Source: Ursus arctos (lineage: Eukaryota; Chordata; Mammalia; Carnivora; Ursidae). Taken from it: a stretch of DNA of 64,000 nucleotides. Positions 12,540-24,706 of this stretch are shown here, piece after piece; the stretch's first letter is position 1; each line of letters begins with the position of its first letter. The stretch spans positions 15,572,501 to 15,636,500 of the forward strand of contig NW_026622841.1 in assembly GCF_023065955.2 (NCBI RefSeq). The letters are read 5' to 3'. Below the pieces are notes generated by a model. The model was not told the DNA's origin and made no database searches. It saw only the letters and a list, made by a program, of their open reading frames with translations. Made by a program: the position numbers and the translations under genes.

Positions 12540-12707
12540 CTTTAAAGATTCTATTGATTTATTTGTCAGAGAGAAAGAGCAAGTAAGCACATGCACAAGC
12601 AGGGGGGTGGCAGGCAGAGGGAGAAGCAGGGAGCCTGATGCGAGACTTGATCCCAGAACCCTGAGCCATAGGCAGAAGCTTAATAGACTGAGCCACTCAG
12701 GCATCCC
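12540..12707 (-). mobile_element. Can-SINE
   Basis: A reverse-orientation element with head ending gccactcaggcatccc. An imperfect TSD (agtttctttcttt versus ggtttctctcttt) flanks it. Confidence 0.88.
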
Positions 12708-12724
12708 TTGGTTTCTCTCTTTCT

Positions 12725-13047
12725 AAGCATGGAAGGAATGCAGCCTCCGCCACCTTGATATTTAGCAGGCCACGTGACTTGCTCTGGCCAGCGAAACACA
12801 AATGACAATGAACTGTATCATTGCAGACAGAAGGCTTTCCAGTGCAGTATTTGACTTGCTGTTTTCCCCCCTCCTCCCCCACCATGGCAACTAGCGATGT
12901 TCCAGAAGGTTGAGGCTCTGGCAGCCTCAGTTTCCAAGCAGGAAGCTGAGAGCTCTGCTCTCCCAAGGTGGATATACAGCATCGATGAAAAATAAATCTT
13001 CGTTGTTCGTTACCGCAGTATAACCTAGCTAAGCTTGACTAATACAG
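12725..13047 (+). mobile_element. LTR remnant, MaLR/ERVL-like
   Basis: It has a ggccacgtgacttgctctgg segment, an accatggcaactagcgat segment, an aataaa signal near 12990, and a terminal ctgcagtataacctagct-like/actaatacagg end (sequence reads ccgcagtataacctagct). This layout is seen in several MaLR LTR families and resembles the copy at 10.6 kb. Confidence 0.5.
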
Positions 13048-14072
13048 GTGAACACGTTTAAATTGAATATTAAAATCTGAAAAGGTTTTCCTCGTGCATA
13101 AAAGGCAGTGCCCCTTACCAGGTAAACTTGCTTCTACTGAGCACTTCTGCTAGTTGGTTCTCATATATTTCTGCTAAAACTTTAGTGAGACAAATGATCT
13201 ACTGTTTTCAGTCGCCTCCTTATAAGGATACCATAGATTCAGTTATATATGCCCTCGCTGTCAGGTAACATGTTTTCCTTAATTTCTTGACACTTGTATT
13301 ATACCAGGATTCAACAATATATTCCATTTTACTTGTTTAAAATTCACGATATTCTTAAGCCTATGGAAGAAGACGAACACTTTTATTTTTACATGTTTAT
13401 AGGAAGAAAAGAACCGTCCTGAAGCATTTGGTAAGGATTAGGTTACACCGTTGCCCCTCAAATCAGCTCTTGGCATTGGGTTACAAAGTTGTCACTGCTT
13501 GATAACAGCAAGGATACAAACTCATGGAGGGAAAAAGTCTTCTTCAGACTCTTTAAGGATGGGTATGCAGTGTCCACAGGGTGTGTGATTTTGCAAAAGA
13601 TGTGAAAACATTCTTCGAATTAATGCTTTCTTTCTCTTCTGCAAAGTCCATATCATTAATCTTAATTCTGTGAAAGTGAATCTGTGGGAAGCTGAGATAA
13701 TAGAGTTCAGGTTCGTTGCCTTCTGATGATCGAATTTCCTTCAGGGATAGGGCTTACAGCATCTAGAGAAATGGGAAATTAACATATCTCTTTCAAATCC
13801 CACACATTTAAAGCAAACTTTGGTAAGTGCTGTTGCTGCACTCGGTCAGCCACGGGGTGCTTTGACAAATGCCTCAACTGTGTGGCTCTTCATTGTTCTC
13901 TCCTCTTTTGTTACTATCCTCTCTTCAGCTTGGAATGTCCCCCTTCCTCTGCGACAGTCAAAATCCTTCTTGTCTTCCCAGGTCCAGCTCAAATGCGGAT
14001 CCTTCACGGAACATTTGATGGAGGCAGTAATGATAATAATAGACTATGTTTTTAACTAGAAGTCAGTAATAT
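13048..14072. other. Intergenic, nothing identified
   Basis: AT-rich unique-looking sequence without a supported feature. Confidence 0.5.
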
Positions 14073-14170
14073 TTAGGTTCCCGTGTGCCAGATGCTGGGT
14101 AAACGCTTTGGGTGATTATCTCATTTAATTCTCATTGTAAGCTTATGTCTTGGAACTGTTATTACCCGCA
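14073..14170 (-). mobile_element. MIR fragment
   Basis: The core gtgccagatgctgggtaaac is followed by attatctcatttaattctca, which matches the MIR 3' half in reverse. Confidence 0.7.
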
Positions 14171-14229
14171 TTAGTCACTCTTTGGCTCAGGATTCCGTAA
14201 TTATAGAAATGCTCTATTATGCCTTTGCC

Positions 14230-14345
14230 ACAGACATACCTGGGTTTGGTTCCTAGCTCTGACACTCACTAGATTAGCCGTGTGATCTTGATCACAGTAC
14301 TTAGCTCTTCTGAACCTACACGTAGGACAATTAAAAGAACTAACA
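14230..14345 (+). mobile_element. MIR fragment
   Basis: tacctgggtttggttcctag followed by a tgtgatcttgat segment matches the MIR tRNA-derived head and core. It lies next to a reverse MIR fragment. Confidence 0.6.
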
Positions 14346-15284
14346 AGTCACGAGCATGGCTGTGTTCCTGCGGTGGTCCTTCTTCCACAGCCCAGGACAC
14401 CCTGGGCCTCTGTTGTGTTAAATCCCATATCATCTTGGTTCTTGGCTTTCTCTTTTATTTTGGTGGGATGCATCCTCCAGATGCTTTCTGAGAAAGTAAA
14501 CGCGAGCCAGAAGCCTATTTGTGAGACCTTGTATGTCTGAAATTGGATTTCTTTGACTGCTTCTTTAAGAGGTGGCTGGAGCCCTTCTCTTCCTGACCTC
14601 TTCGCAGTTCATCCAGCTTGTTTCTGGGTTTTTCCACTCTACCCACTTAGATTCTGACTTTCTTTCCTTCGTCAGGTTCAGCACTATTTATCGGAGAGCT
14701 TTCCCACCTTCTGAGAGCATGTGGCTGTTCCTCTCCTTTGTCCTGTGGGTTTATGCTTCTTTTCAAAGCCTGTTATTGTCATGCAATTCTGTTGGGGTTT
14801 TAGTGGGAACACATAGACCCAGAAGTATTCTGTCCCCTATCTTGGACTGGAAGTGAGGACTATCATTCACTTCACATGAAAATTTGGAAGGACAACTGGA
14901 CTTCTCATCCATAGAGGAGTTACCTTTTTATATAAAGGAGGAGTTGGGGTGGGAGGTTAATGATTTCCGTTTTGGGATAAGTTGATGTTGAAGTTCCCCT
15001 CGGACAATCAAATTGAGATTTCTCAGAGACCTTTGGTTAGAAGAGCCTGGAGCTTAGAGCATTCTGGGTGAGGTGAGGGTGTAGGCAGCCTTCAGGAGGG
15101 AGGGAACAGTGAGGAGTGTGAAGACAGTGACGGATGGAGGACAGGGTATCAGTAAGGGTCAAGACAGATGAGAGCATTTTGTAAGGGTTAGATTATTACC
15201 CAGGCTTTCGCTTTGTTTTGCTACTCGCCAATTTCTGAGATTAAAAACATTTTTAAAGCAAAGTTCGAAACTTCCCCTTTTTTC
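14346..15284. other. Intergenic, nothing identified
   Basis: Only short frames. No family recognised. Confidence 0.5.
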
Positions 15285-15600
15285 ATTTTTCAAATAGATT
15301 TTTTTGGGGGGAATAATTCTGGGTTCACAGCCAGATTGAGCAGGAAGTACGGAGAGTTCCCATACCCTCCCTGTCCACACACACAGGCACAACCTCCTGA
15401 CAACGCCCCCCACTAGGGTGGGACATTTGTTACGGCCGGTGAACTACACTGACACATCATTATCACCCGCAGTCCACGGTTTTCACTAGGATTTACTCTC
15501 GGTATGCGTTCTGTGGGTTTTGACAAATAGGCAATGACATGTGTCCACCATATACTATCCTACGGAGCAGTTTCATTGCCCTGAAGATCCTGTGGTCAGT
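15285..15600 (-). mobile_element. Old L1 fragment, antisense
   Basis: It matches, in reverse, an old L1 3' region: ctgggttcacagccagattg, gacacatcattatcacccgc, gacaaataggcaatgacatg. Edges are approximate. Confidence 0.7.
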
Positions 15601-16139
15601 TGCCTTCTTTTTAGGGAATCATGCAACGTACTCTGACATCCAGTGCTCTTTCTGACGCTTTGCACGAAACCAGAGCAGTGAGATCATGGGGATAAGAAAG
15701 CTTAAGATGGATGGAGGGTTGCTCTCAAAACTGGATTACCTGACAAGGTCTAAGTGATTTGTAGCACGTCCCTGAAAACCGCCTTCCTCCTTGAACACGC
15801 GCAGGCCGTGGGCAGGCTGCAGCCAGCCGTCCCGCCAGGAAACAGGTCGTGCCAGCTCATGATCCAGTATGCTGCCGGGAAGGCAAATACTCCAGCTGCA
15901 TTAGCGAGGCGATGTTCCTGGTTCCTAGACAAAATCACACATGCGCTTACTACCTTCACATGCAGTATGCGTACATCCCTTGAGGGAGAAGAGTTAATCA
16001 CTTAAAATGGGAGGTTTTGCCTCTGTCACAGCAGAGTTGTGCCATGGCCCCTGTGAATGGAATGAAAGGAATACAAGTCTCAGCCGATGATGACAGTCTC
16101 TCTGGCAGGTCAAAATATTTCTCAAGAAAGGGCTTTGAG

Positions 16140-16263
16140 GGGCGCCTGGCTGGCTCAGTTGGAAGAGTTTGTAACTCTTGATCTCGGGGTCGTAAGTTTG
16201 AGTCCCATGCTGGGTGTAGAGATTACGAAAAAAAAAAAATAAACTTTAAAAAAAAAAGGGAAA
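16140..16263 (+). mobile_element. Short tRNA-derived SINE
   Basis: An element without the CT-rich body: head ggcgcctggctggctcagtt, B-box-like ggtcgtaagtttgagtcc, then an A-rich tail. The exact 16-bp TSD aagaaagggctttgag is at 16124-16139 and 16264-16279. Confidence 0.93.
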
Positions 16264-16279
16264 AAGAAAGGGCTTTGAG

Positions 16280-17639
16280 TCTGCGCAGGGTTCTGTGCCA
16301 TGAAGCAAGATAGAGACAAGTTTGATGTGAAAATATTTAAGGGCAAGTGTTACTGGCTAGTCACCCAGACAATGAAAAGCTCACCATGGGGTCTTGTAGA
16401 CTCTTTGATTTTGAGTGAAATTACCCAAAACATTTCTATGGTTCTGCTAGGACAGCGGTTTTCCCTCTTGACTGCCCTAACCTAATAGTGTAACCTGGGA
16501 AACAGGTATAGCGATTCTCTAGGTCTCAGGGGTAGGGTTCTAATTTAACTGGACTGGGGGGCACCTGGGTATCTGTGTATCTGAAAAGCATCTTCTGGTG
16601 TTTCTGCATGCAGCCAGGGTTGAGACTTGAGACCTGCTGCCTGAGTTAGCTTTACCTGTGCTCCCATAGTGGAAGGAGGTCCACATCCCCTGACAAAAGT
16701 GACCCACCCACTGACAAAAGCAAGACCATTGTAACGTGATTTGGTATTGAATGAATGTAAGTCAGAGACCCTCCTCACATAGATAAGGAACCAAAGCTGG
16801 GGGAGGGGAGGGCCCTCACTCAGAGTCATGCAGCAAGACCCATACCAGGTATAGAATCAAATTCTCCGCTAGAGAGAAAGTTCTTTTGTTTCTTTGTCAC
16901 ATCGTGTTCTAGTCCAGATTTCATAAATCAGCTCACCCGGCATGCTTCAAAGACGCACGCTCCCTGCACGTTTGCACTGCCTGGGACAGGAGAAGGGCCT
17001 CTGCCTGGTTCCGTGAGTGTTTATGAGGGGCTTGTTTCCTGCAGAGGTGGAGGGAAGGATCAGGATAGACCAGGATTTGGGTGCCCCACCGCTGTTCGCA
17101 TCATAGCAACTCCAGTTTTAACTATTTTATGTTTTGGTCTTCCATAGAAAAAAAATTTTGAAGGAAAGTGTCTAGTGCTTAGAAATAGAAAAATAATGTT
17201 AAAATTAATGATTTTGTCCGATTAGATGTCTGGTGTTGTAAAAGAGAAAAACGAGGCTGAGACGTTAACAGACATTCCCAAGGTCTGAATGGATGACGGC
17301 CCAGTCAAAGGGTAGGCTCTTGCTCTGTACCTGTATTCTCATGGTTATCACCATAAACCACGTAGGGACTCAAACGTAGAGAATGATGTTAGGTAACAAT
17401 AATATCTTTATTCCTGATTTTATTAAAAACACCTGCAATATTTGAGCATTAAGCCTATTTGTCTAGATGGATCTTTTGATGATGTTTGGGGGAAAAAAGC
17501 CATCTATTAAAATTCATTAGAATGAGAGCATTATATGCATCTAAAGAGATCGTATGATTTCTCTCTTATTCCAGCTACAAGTGTGAAATATGAATAGATT
17601 TCCAAGTATCAATCCTGTCTGCATTTCCAGGTAAATACT
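16280..17639. other. Intergenic, nothing identified
   Basis: Includes a possible old hAT scrap near 16600 (gcagccagggttgagactt). Otherwise nothing assigned. Confidence 0.45.
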
Positions 17640-18235
17640 TCTAGTCATGGTGGTTTACTTGTTAAGATTTTTTGTTTTAACTTTTTACTTTGAAATTATC
17701 AATAGATTCATGGGAAGTTGCAAAGATAGGACAAAAAGTGGTCCCAAGTTCCTTCACCTAGTGTCTCCCGATGGTTCCATCTTATGTAATATAGAACAAT
17801 ATCAAAATCAGGAAACTTGTCCTGGATACAATGTGTGCATGTAGTTCTCTCTCTTTCTCTGTTTACCTCCCTAATATTTTTTGGCGATTTTTAAAAAATT
17901 GTCGTAAAGTATACTTAACAAAAATGATCATCTTAGCCTTTTGTCATTGTACAACTCAGCAGCATTGAGTACGTTCCCAATGTCGTATGACCGTCACCGC
18001 CAGCCATTTCCAGAACTTTTTCATTATCCCAAACAGAAGCTCTGTATCCATTACACAATAGCTCTGTTTCTCCCTTCCCACAGCCCCTGGGAGATTATTC
18101 TACTTTCTGTCTCAGTGGATTTGTCTGTTCCTGGTCCTTTATGGTATTCTTGATTTCAGTTTACAGCTTTGCATAAATGTCCCTATTTGTATGGTTTTAC
18201 CATTTTAGTGCTTTACGAGCTGTTCTCTGCGGCCG
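17640..18235 (-). mobile_element. Old L1 3' region, antisense
   Basis: It matches, in reverse, old L1 3' sequence: ttcatgggaagttgcaaaga, ccagccatttccagaacttt, attctactttctgtctcagt. One or two adjacent fragments may be present. Confidence 0.7.
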
Positions 18236-18296
18236 AGAGCACCATAGATATACAGATTGAGGGAAATGAGACGTTGGTCAAAGGGTACAAACTTCT

Positions 18297-18455
18297 AGGG
18301 GTCCCTGGGTGGCTCCGTCAGTTAAGTGGCCGATTCTTGATTTCAGCTCAGGTCATGATCTCAGGGTCATGAGATGGAGCCCTGTGTCGGGCTCTGTGCT
18401 GGACATGGAGTCTGCTTAAGATTCTCTCTCTCCCTCTCCATCTGCCCCCCTCCCA
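18297..18455 (+). mobile_element. Can-SINE
   Basis: Head gggtccctgggtggctccgt with a short CT-rich end. A near-exact TSD (aaagggtacaaacttc-like versus aaagggtgcaaacttc) flanks it at about 18281-18296 and 18456-18471. Confidence 0.9.
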
Positions 18456-18471
18456 AAAGGGTGCAAACTTC

Positions 18472-19338
18472 CAGTTGTAAGATGAATACGTTCTGGGGGT
18501 CTAATATTCAGCATGGTGACTTTGGTTAACAATGCTATATCATATACTTCAACGCTGCTAAGAGAATGATCTTAAATGTTCTCATTGCCCCCACCCCAAC
18601 AAAAGAAGAGTAATTGCGTGAAGTGGCAGATGTTAACTAACCTAATTGTGGTAACCATTTCACAATAGATATGTGTATCAAATCACTACATTGTACAGCT
18701 TTAACTTACAGAGTGTTATATGTTAATTATGTTTCAATAAAGCTGGGAAGAGAGAGAGAGAGAGAGGAGCAGCTGATGGCTCAAACTAAGCAATTGACTT
18801 TATTTCCTCTTCCCTTGGAAAATATGGACCTCCCCCCTTGTCCTTCAGGCAGCCCGATTACATGTTCTGTGACTAGATACTTCTAAAACAGGCAAAAGGG
18901 AAAAATGTCACCTTTCGTTTTTATAGACTTGGAATCAAATATAAGATGCTTGCCTTTTACAAAGGAAGTAAGTGCCTGTCCTCTTGGCCAGCCTTGATAA
19001 TGGCTTAAAGAAGAGACATTATATTTAAATACAAACAACAGGTGTATAACATTAGTTAACTGGCTCTGCTCTCTTTGTCAGGATTAATACTTTGATTGCT
19101 TAGTAGGTTTCATAAAATAATTTGTGCTTTTCTTTATTCTTCACTTAAGAGAATATTCTTTCTGGCCTTTTTATAACCCTTAACAAGGATAGTAAGTTAC
19201 AACATGACATCAGCATTTTCCAAAATGTGTTCCAATAGATGTTTTGGGAGAAAAAGAAATTTTCTGTGGTCAAATACACTTCGGAAACATTGGATTAAAT
19301 TAATTTAAACAGGTTTGTTTTCTATAGGACTTCTCAAA
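18472..19338. other. Intergenic, nothing identified
   Basis: Contains a short (GA)n run near 18750 and AT-rich unique sequence. The part just below 19340 may be an old repeat (caaaatgtgttccaatagat). Confidence 0.45.
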
Positions 19339-19900
19339 CCTTTAATATGCTGTGTGTATTGCGAATCTTGTGGCATATAAGGCATATTGCTTCCCAAACT
19401 GATTTTTCGGTAGAATTCCTTTCTCACGGGCCAGCTTATAGACAAGGAAGTGAGGTGCCAACAGAACACACATTAAGAAAATCGAAATTAGACTAAGAAC
19501 AAAAGATGCAACAAAGGCATAGTATTTACTTTGATGAACATCAGTGGGCTTGAATAAGTCAACAGACTTCAGCTGTAACATATTTAAAGCTGGTATATTA
19601 AAGAATATGTTGATTTTTAAAATACAGTAGAAGACCGGAGCATCCTCCCAATGAGAGTTGGCAGAGCCATCAGTGGTTAGTAAGGAGGTAAAGCATGAGC
19701 CTACGCATTGGTCACACAGATGCAAAATTATTTTGAGTTTTCTTAGGAGTGTAATAAAGTTGCAGTATTGCTTTAAGCTTATGAAAAGGTTCAAGATAAA
19801 AGAAATTGTCTTGGAACTCAATCAAAGGACTCAAGGAGCAACATCACCAACAATTAAATAGAGAATAATCATGCTGTCATCCAAAAACAGTCCTTAAAGA
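19339..19900 (-). pseudogene. Possible decayed multi-pass membrane protein reading frame, unidentified
   Basis: A minus-strand frame of about 159 codons (19342-19821) is open without an ATG. It starts after a stop codon and would need a TTG start. The same frame continues upstream through two stop codons with sensible hydrophobic text (MIILYLIVGDVAP at about 19834-19872), which suggests a longer frame broken by stops. Visible features are a hydrophobic segment (FILNLF), a cysteine-rich stretch (CDQCVGSCF), a strong transmembrane-like segment (FVASFVLSLISIFLMCVLLA) and a basic tail (YKLAREKGILPKNQFGKQ). I do not recognise the family. No poly-A tail or TSD was seen, so a processed copy is not shown. 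It may also be a chance open frame in AT-rich sequence. Confidence 0.3.
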
Positions 19901-20154
19901 TCACAAAAGGTAGATTAATGACTGTGAGTCAGCATCCCTCAGAGAAATAGAACCGATATATATGTGTGTGTATGGATATATATAGACTAAGCAGCTGACG
20001 TTTCCAGAGAGTCTTGGCTCAGCCCCTTTGTCATGATTTCATTGCAGTGGAAACCAGTAGAATTCCAGGTTGTTCCACCTCATTGTTAAATGGGTCTCTG
20101 ACTAGACTTACACGTTATATCAGGAAATACGGACCAGAACGAAATTGCAGGAGC

Positions 20155-20245
20155 GTAGAGATCCAAATTCAAGGTCTAGTTTATGACCTTACAGAAGTCA
20201 TGTACTGGGTAGTCTCGGTTTTCTCACCTGTGACGTGGAAACACG
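20155..20245 (+). mobile_element. MIR fragment
   Basis: Weak MIR-like text (atccaaattcaaggtctagt, gttttctcacctgtgacgtg) matches the head and core. Confidence 0.5.
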
Positions 20246-20555
20246 ACGGTCTTAGGTTAGTTGGAGCGTGATCAGCTCTCTGCATGACACCGTGAGAGAC
20301 ACCTGGACAAACTGAACTGAGGAGAGTGGCCAGGATGGCGGGAGGGATGGAAATCCACACGCATTTGAAGAAAATGGGCATAGTTAACCGAATGCAAAAA
20401 TACTTTGGAGGACAGGATAATTGTCTTCGAGTATTTTGAAAACTATTCTGTGGAAAACATATTACATTTTAAAACCTGGGCCAAAGGGTGGAAGAGACAA
20501 GATGCGTATCAAGGAAGATCTTTCCCACAGACGTATTTATAAACGGTGTGATCTG

Positions 20556-20760
20556 GAGGAACATGGGTGTCTCACTTGGTTGAGCGTCTGACTCTTGTTT
20601 TCCACTCAGGTCATGATCTCAGGGTCATGAAATTGAGCCCTGAGTTAGGCTCTGCACTCAGCAGGGAGTCTGCTTGAGATTCTTTCTCTCCCTACCCCCC
20701 CGCCGTCTGCTCCTCCTCCCCTCAAATACATAAATCTTTTTTAAAAAATCTTTTAAAAAA
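20556..20760 (+). mobile_element. Can-SINE
   Basis: A somewhat diverged head (acatgggtgtctcacttggt), CT-rich body and A/T tail. The TSD ggtgtgatctg is at 20545-20555 and 20763-20773. Confidence 0.9.
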
Positions 20761-20773
20761 ATGGTGTGATCTG

Positions 20774-23694
20774 ATTGTGTGCTGTTAAATTTCTTATCAC
20801 TAGGAAGGAGTGATAGAGGACAAATGACCACTTCTGTTATAAGGGCATTCAGGCTTCACATGGGAAGGGCAATTGGAAAGCATTAAGGTTGTCTTCAACC
20901 TTCAAATTCTAATTCTCGATATCTATCTAGATTATTTTATTTAAAAATGAACTAACGTATGAGAAAAAAAGTTGAAAAGACCAGACTTGTAGCGGTCAGG
21001 TGATATCTCAAATACAATGATGTCAACGTAATAGCAAGAGAGCCTTGGAAAGCTCATGTTCATATATAACGCTGGCATTCAGGAATAAGGAGAAGTTGAA
21101 TGACTGAAAGTACACTCTGTTCAGTAAGAGAGAGAGCGAAAGCTTTTAGCCACAGGAAGGAAGTGGTCCCCAATGTTCCTTGAACCTCTGCCCATCTCTA
21201 TTTTAGGAATTTGTTGGAGGGAAAAAAATGGAAGATTAAGATAGGATTAGGAGAAGGAAAGAACAATCGACATTCACTCAAAACAGGGCTGGTTTTAGAG
21301 CTGCCCTATAAAGATGAAGGGATTGTGGCTCTTGTCTTTGCCCCCCACTCCCAGCTCCCAATTATGGGACTGACAGGTATGTCCCACGAGGGTGACTGGA
21401 GATTATCTGCATGGTGGGGAAGAAAGCTGCTGATCACCAATGTCACTTAGAGCATCTTGTTCCAGTGCCCATGACAGAGGGACCAAGAAGGCATCCTACA
21501 GAAAGCTCAGCATGTGACAATTCTTAGACTATCGTGTAACTCTTGAGTTATGCAGCCTTACACATGTAGGTTTTCCAGTAAATAGCATCCCTTTTATTCA
21601 TGTGGTACAAACATGAGCACACAGTTTAGTGCCGGAAGCATTTTTAATTTTATCAGATTTATTCACCATTAAGTAACCTATGTGTCACCAACCTTGTCCT
21701 GCAAACACTTCACATTTACCACGGAATGGTGAGTACACTCAGAATTACTCAACTGGGGGCATTCCTGAGGGAACTGACATCTCATTTACATTGAGTCCAT
21801 TTTTTTTTCTACATGCACATTTCAAACTATCCCTCTTCGATGGGCTGCTGGAGAACTGTACTCATTTGGCCTACCTAGGAGAGCATATCCTTCTTGGCAA
21901 GGCAGACAGTTGTTGGTGGCCTTCATTAAATCCTGAACAGGTTTTAATTCTGATGATGACTAGGAGTGTGACCTAACGTCCTCTCTGACCACTTGAGTAT
22001 GAGGCCAAACTGTTAAGCGTGATTCTGGAAAGAACCCCCGAGACATATAACAAACTCTGTTCTGCTCAGGAAGTAATGACCACCAACTGCAGAAATCCAA
22101 GAAAAAGCCTCAGGACCATAGCAGAGATGAGTGAAAAGAGTGGATAAATAAGGAAAGGATTACAGCAGGCTTCATTCGTACCTTCCAGAGAGGAAATACG
22201 TGGTCGGGAAGTGGTTCGAGACTATTCAAGGAAGCCAAATCTATGAAAAGCCAGAGTGAGGAACTAGGGAATGTTTCTTTAAATAATGTAAATCATGAAG
22301 AGGGAATTCTAATCTATCTCCTATGCGGTCAGTTGGAATCCTCCTACATACACTACCTTATCTAAGAGTGTCTGAAGGATAGAGAGGCGGATGAGCAAGG
22401 AAGAGTGATTATGAAGGCCTTCCCAATGGCATGGAGATCTACTCTGTCACCTACTCGTGTGAGGTGGAGGATAAAGTGAGGCATGCCGGTATTGCTTATA
22501 CATCATCCCTAACACGGTCCACACATGACATTGGATCGCCTAGGCAGACGTGAGAGGGAGGAGAAGTCTCAACAAATGACAAGCTTTTAGCTCCCCATTG
22601 GTCTCCCAATGATAAATGGCTCCCAGAGGCCCCCTAAGGAAGGAATCTCTGGGAGAACTGGGTTAGTCTATAGGCTAATACTCCAGTTCTCCCAGAGGAG
22701 AGGAGAGACCATTCTGGAGCCCACTCCTATTTCTCTTCCCCCAGAAGAAGAAGAAATGCAAGTTCTTCAAGCTGAGGTTAGGACATGGCAAATAATATAG
22801 AGATGGAATGAGAATGGGTGAAATCCCATAGAATTTTTCTCTGCCTTAAAACTTTTGTCTTCCACGAGCCTGCAAGGCAATTCTATGATGTCATGACCAC
22901 AAGTGCTCGGCATCCGATACTCCAAAAGGGAAGAGATGGGAAAGGTAGAGTGTGGATGTCAAGGGTTCAGCCCAAACATCCCAAAGTGGGAAGGACTCTC
23001 GGCTGCCCAGAGCCACTTTGAGGAGCCAGTGGTTATCAACACCGCGTGACACCCTAGCAGCTTCCAGACTAGAGGTCCCGGCAGTAATCCCATCTGTAAC
23101 TCCAGGCCCAGCTAACAGTCATTCAGAGAGCTCTTGCCCCCGGTGGCAGGCGAGGCCGTGTTGCTGCCCAGGAGCTGGTAGGATACACAGCTGTGAAAAA
23201 TGACATCTCAAGGCGGTAGGTGTTAAATATCACAGGGATAGATAGTACAAAGGTCTGTGAGTTTTCAGAGCCAGAGACAGCTGATGACAGACTCTTGAGC
23301 TTCTGTCCTTCAAGTTCAGGCTAAGTGGGTGCTCCAGTGACCTCTAGCTTTGGCTGTGTCCCAAAGGCTTAAGGTAGAGATACAAACCCAGTGCATATTA
23401 TATAAACTGGGATGATGTGGTCATTGCAAAACGAGTCACGCAAAATCTGCAGTTGTAGGATGTAGGCAACATTCTGACAAGGCAGGGCTAAACTGAAGGA
23501 GAGGGAAGGGGCCACGCAAGCACATCCTGTTTAGGCTTATATGGATCACCTCCTTTTCTCTCTCTGAATCTATTCATGTTTTTAGGGCCAGAGAACCAAT
23601 GTAGCAATGCAAACGACCACTTTAACTTATTCCCTAAGTCTTTACCTAAGTTATACCCTAAGTCTCTTACCTAAGAGAGAAAAGAAAATACAGG
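20774..23694. other. Long intergenic stretch without recognised repeats
   Basis: About 2.9 kb with no Can-SINE, L1 or MIR that I can recognise and only short frames. It could hold old diverged elements or conserved noncoding DNA. Confidence 0.5.
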
Positions 23695-23707
23695 CTTTGG
23701 GGAACTT

Positions 23708-23891
23708 CGTTAATTTTTTAAAAGGTTTTATTTATTTATTTGACAGAGAGAGAGCACAAGCGGGGGAGGGCAGAGGGAGAAGCAGGCTCCCCACTCAGCA
23801 GGGAGCCCCATGCAGGGCTCAATCCCGGGACCCTGAGATTACAACCTGAGCTAAAGGCAGACGCTTAACCAACTGAGCCACCCAGTTGCCC
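23708..23891 (-). mobile_element. Can-SINE
   Basis: A reverse-orientation full element. The TSD ctttggggaactt is at 23695-23707 and 23892-23904. Confidence 0.95.
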
Positions 23892-24182
23892 CTTTGGGGA
23901 ACTTTATAATCTAATTTAGAACTTATGATCTAGTTTGGAACATCAGGTGGAACAGACAAAACAGCTTGATACTTGGGGAGTGAAGTGGGGATGTGATAGA
24001 GCATTAGGGGCTGGAGAAGCCAGGTGGGTTAGGGACCCAGTGAGGCCACACAGAAGCAGCTCGGGTCAGATATACAAGGCTGGGTTGCATTTGGGGACCT
24101 GGCTGTCTGCCAAGGGCAAAGGCTGGGACTTTTTGTTCGAAGAGCACAGAGTGATTCACATAACAAGAAGAGGAGGTTTAAG

Positions 24183-24364
24183 GGGGCACCTGGGTAGCTC
24201 AGTTGGTTAAGCATCTGCCTTCGGCTCAGGTCATGATCCCAGGGACCTGGGTTGGAGCCCACATCTGGCTCCCTGCTCAGCAGGGCATCTGCTTCTCCCT
24301 CTCACTCTGCCTGCTTGTGCGCTCGCTCTCTCTCTGTGGCAGATAAATAAAATCTTTAAAAAAA
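24183..24364 (+). mobile_element. Can-SINE
   Basis: Head ggggcacctgggtagctcag, body and aaataaaatctttaaaaaaa tail, followed by a short (GA)n run. No clear TSD. Confidence 0.9.
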
Positions 24365-24532
24365 AGAGAGAGAGAGGGACAACCCATGTTCAGTACCTAA
24401 CACAGTGTTTGCACGGGCAAGCTGGCAACAAATAGTAGCTCATACATGTTTATAGTCTCCATTAAGAGTAGGCACTTTGTCATTGTTTCCTAACCCAGCA
24501 CAGAGTAAAGTGTCAACACATGTTCTGGAATA

Positions 24533-24706
24533 AGTGTATATAAATATATATTTATATATAAATAATATAAATATGTGTCAAGTATTTACATATAAATAAT
24601 ATAAACATTACATTTAAATATTTACATATAAATATATTTACATTTAAATACTTATATGTAAGTAATATAAATATTTTTATATTTTTATATATAAATAATA
24701 TAAATG
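24533..24706. repeat. AT-rich minisatellite-like tract
   Basis: About 170 bp of repeated tatataaataatataaa and tttacatataaatat-type units, nearly free of G and C. It is likely a degenerate tandem repeat. Confidence 0.85.

Noticed and set aside
16140..16263. Possible tRNA gene (A/B-box-like text)
   Set aside because: It is the tRNA-derived head of a SINE with TSDs and an A tail. The same applies to the other SINE heads.
16555..16580. Can-SINE head-like ggggggcacctgggtatctg
   Set aside because: No SINE body, tail or TSD follows. Taken as a chance match.
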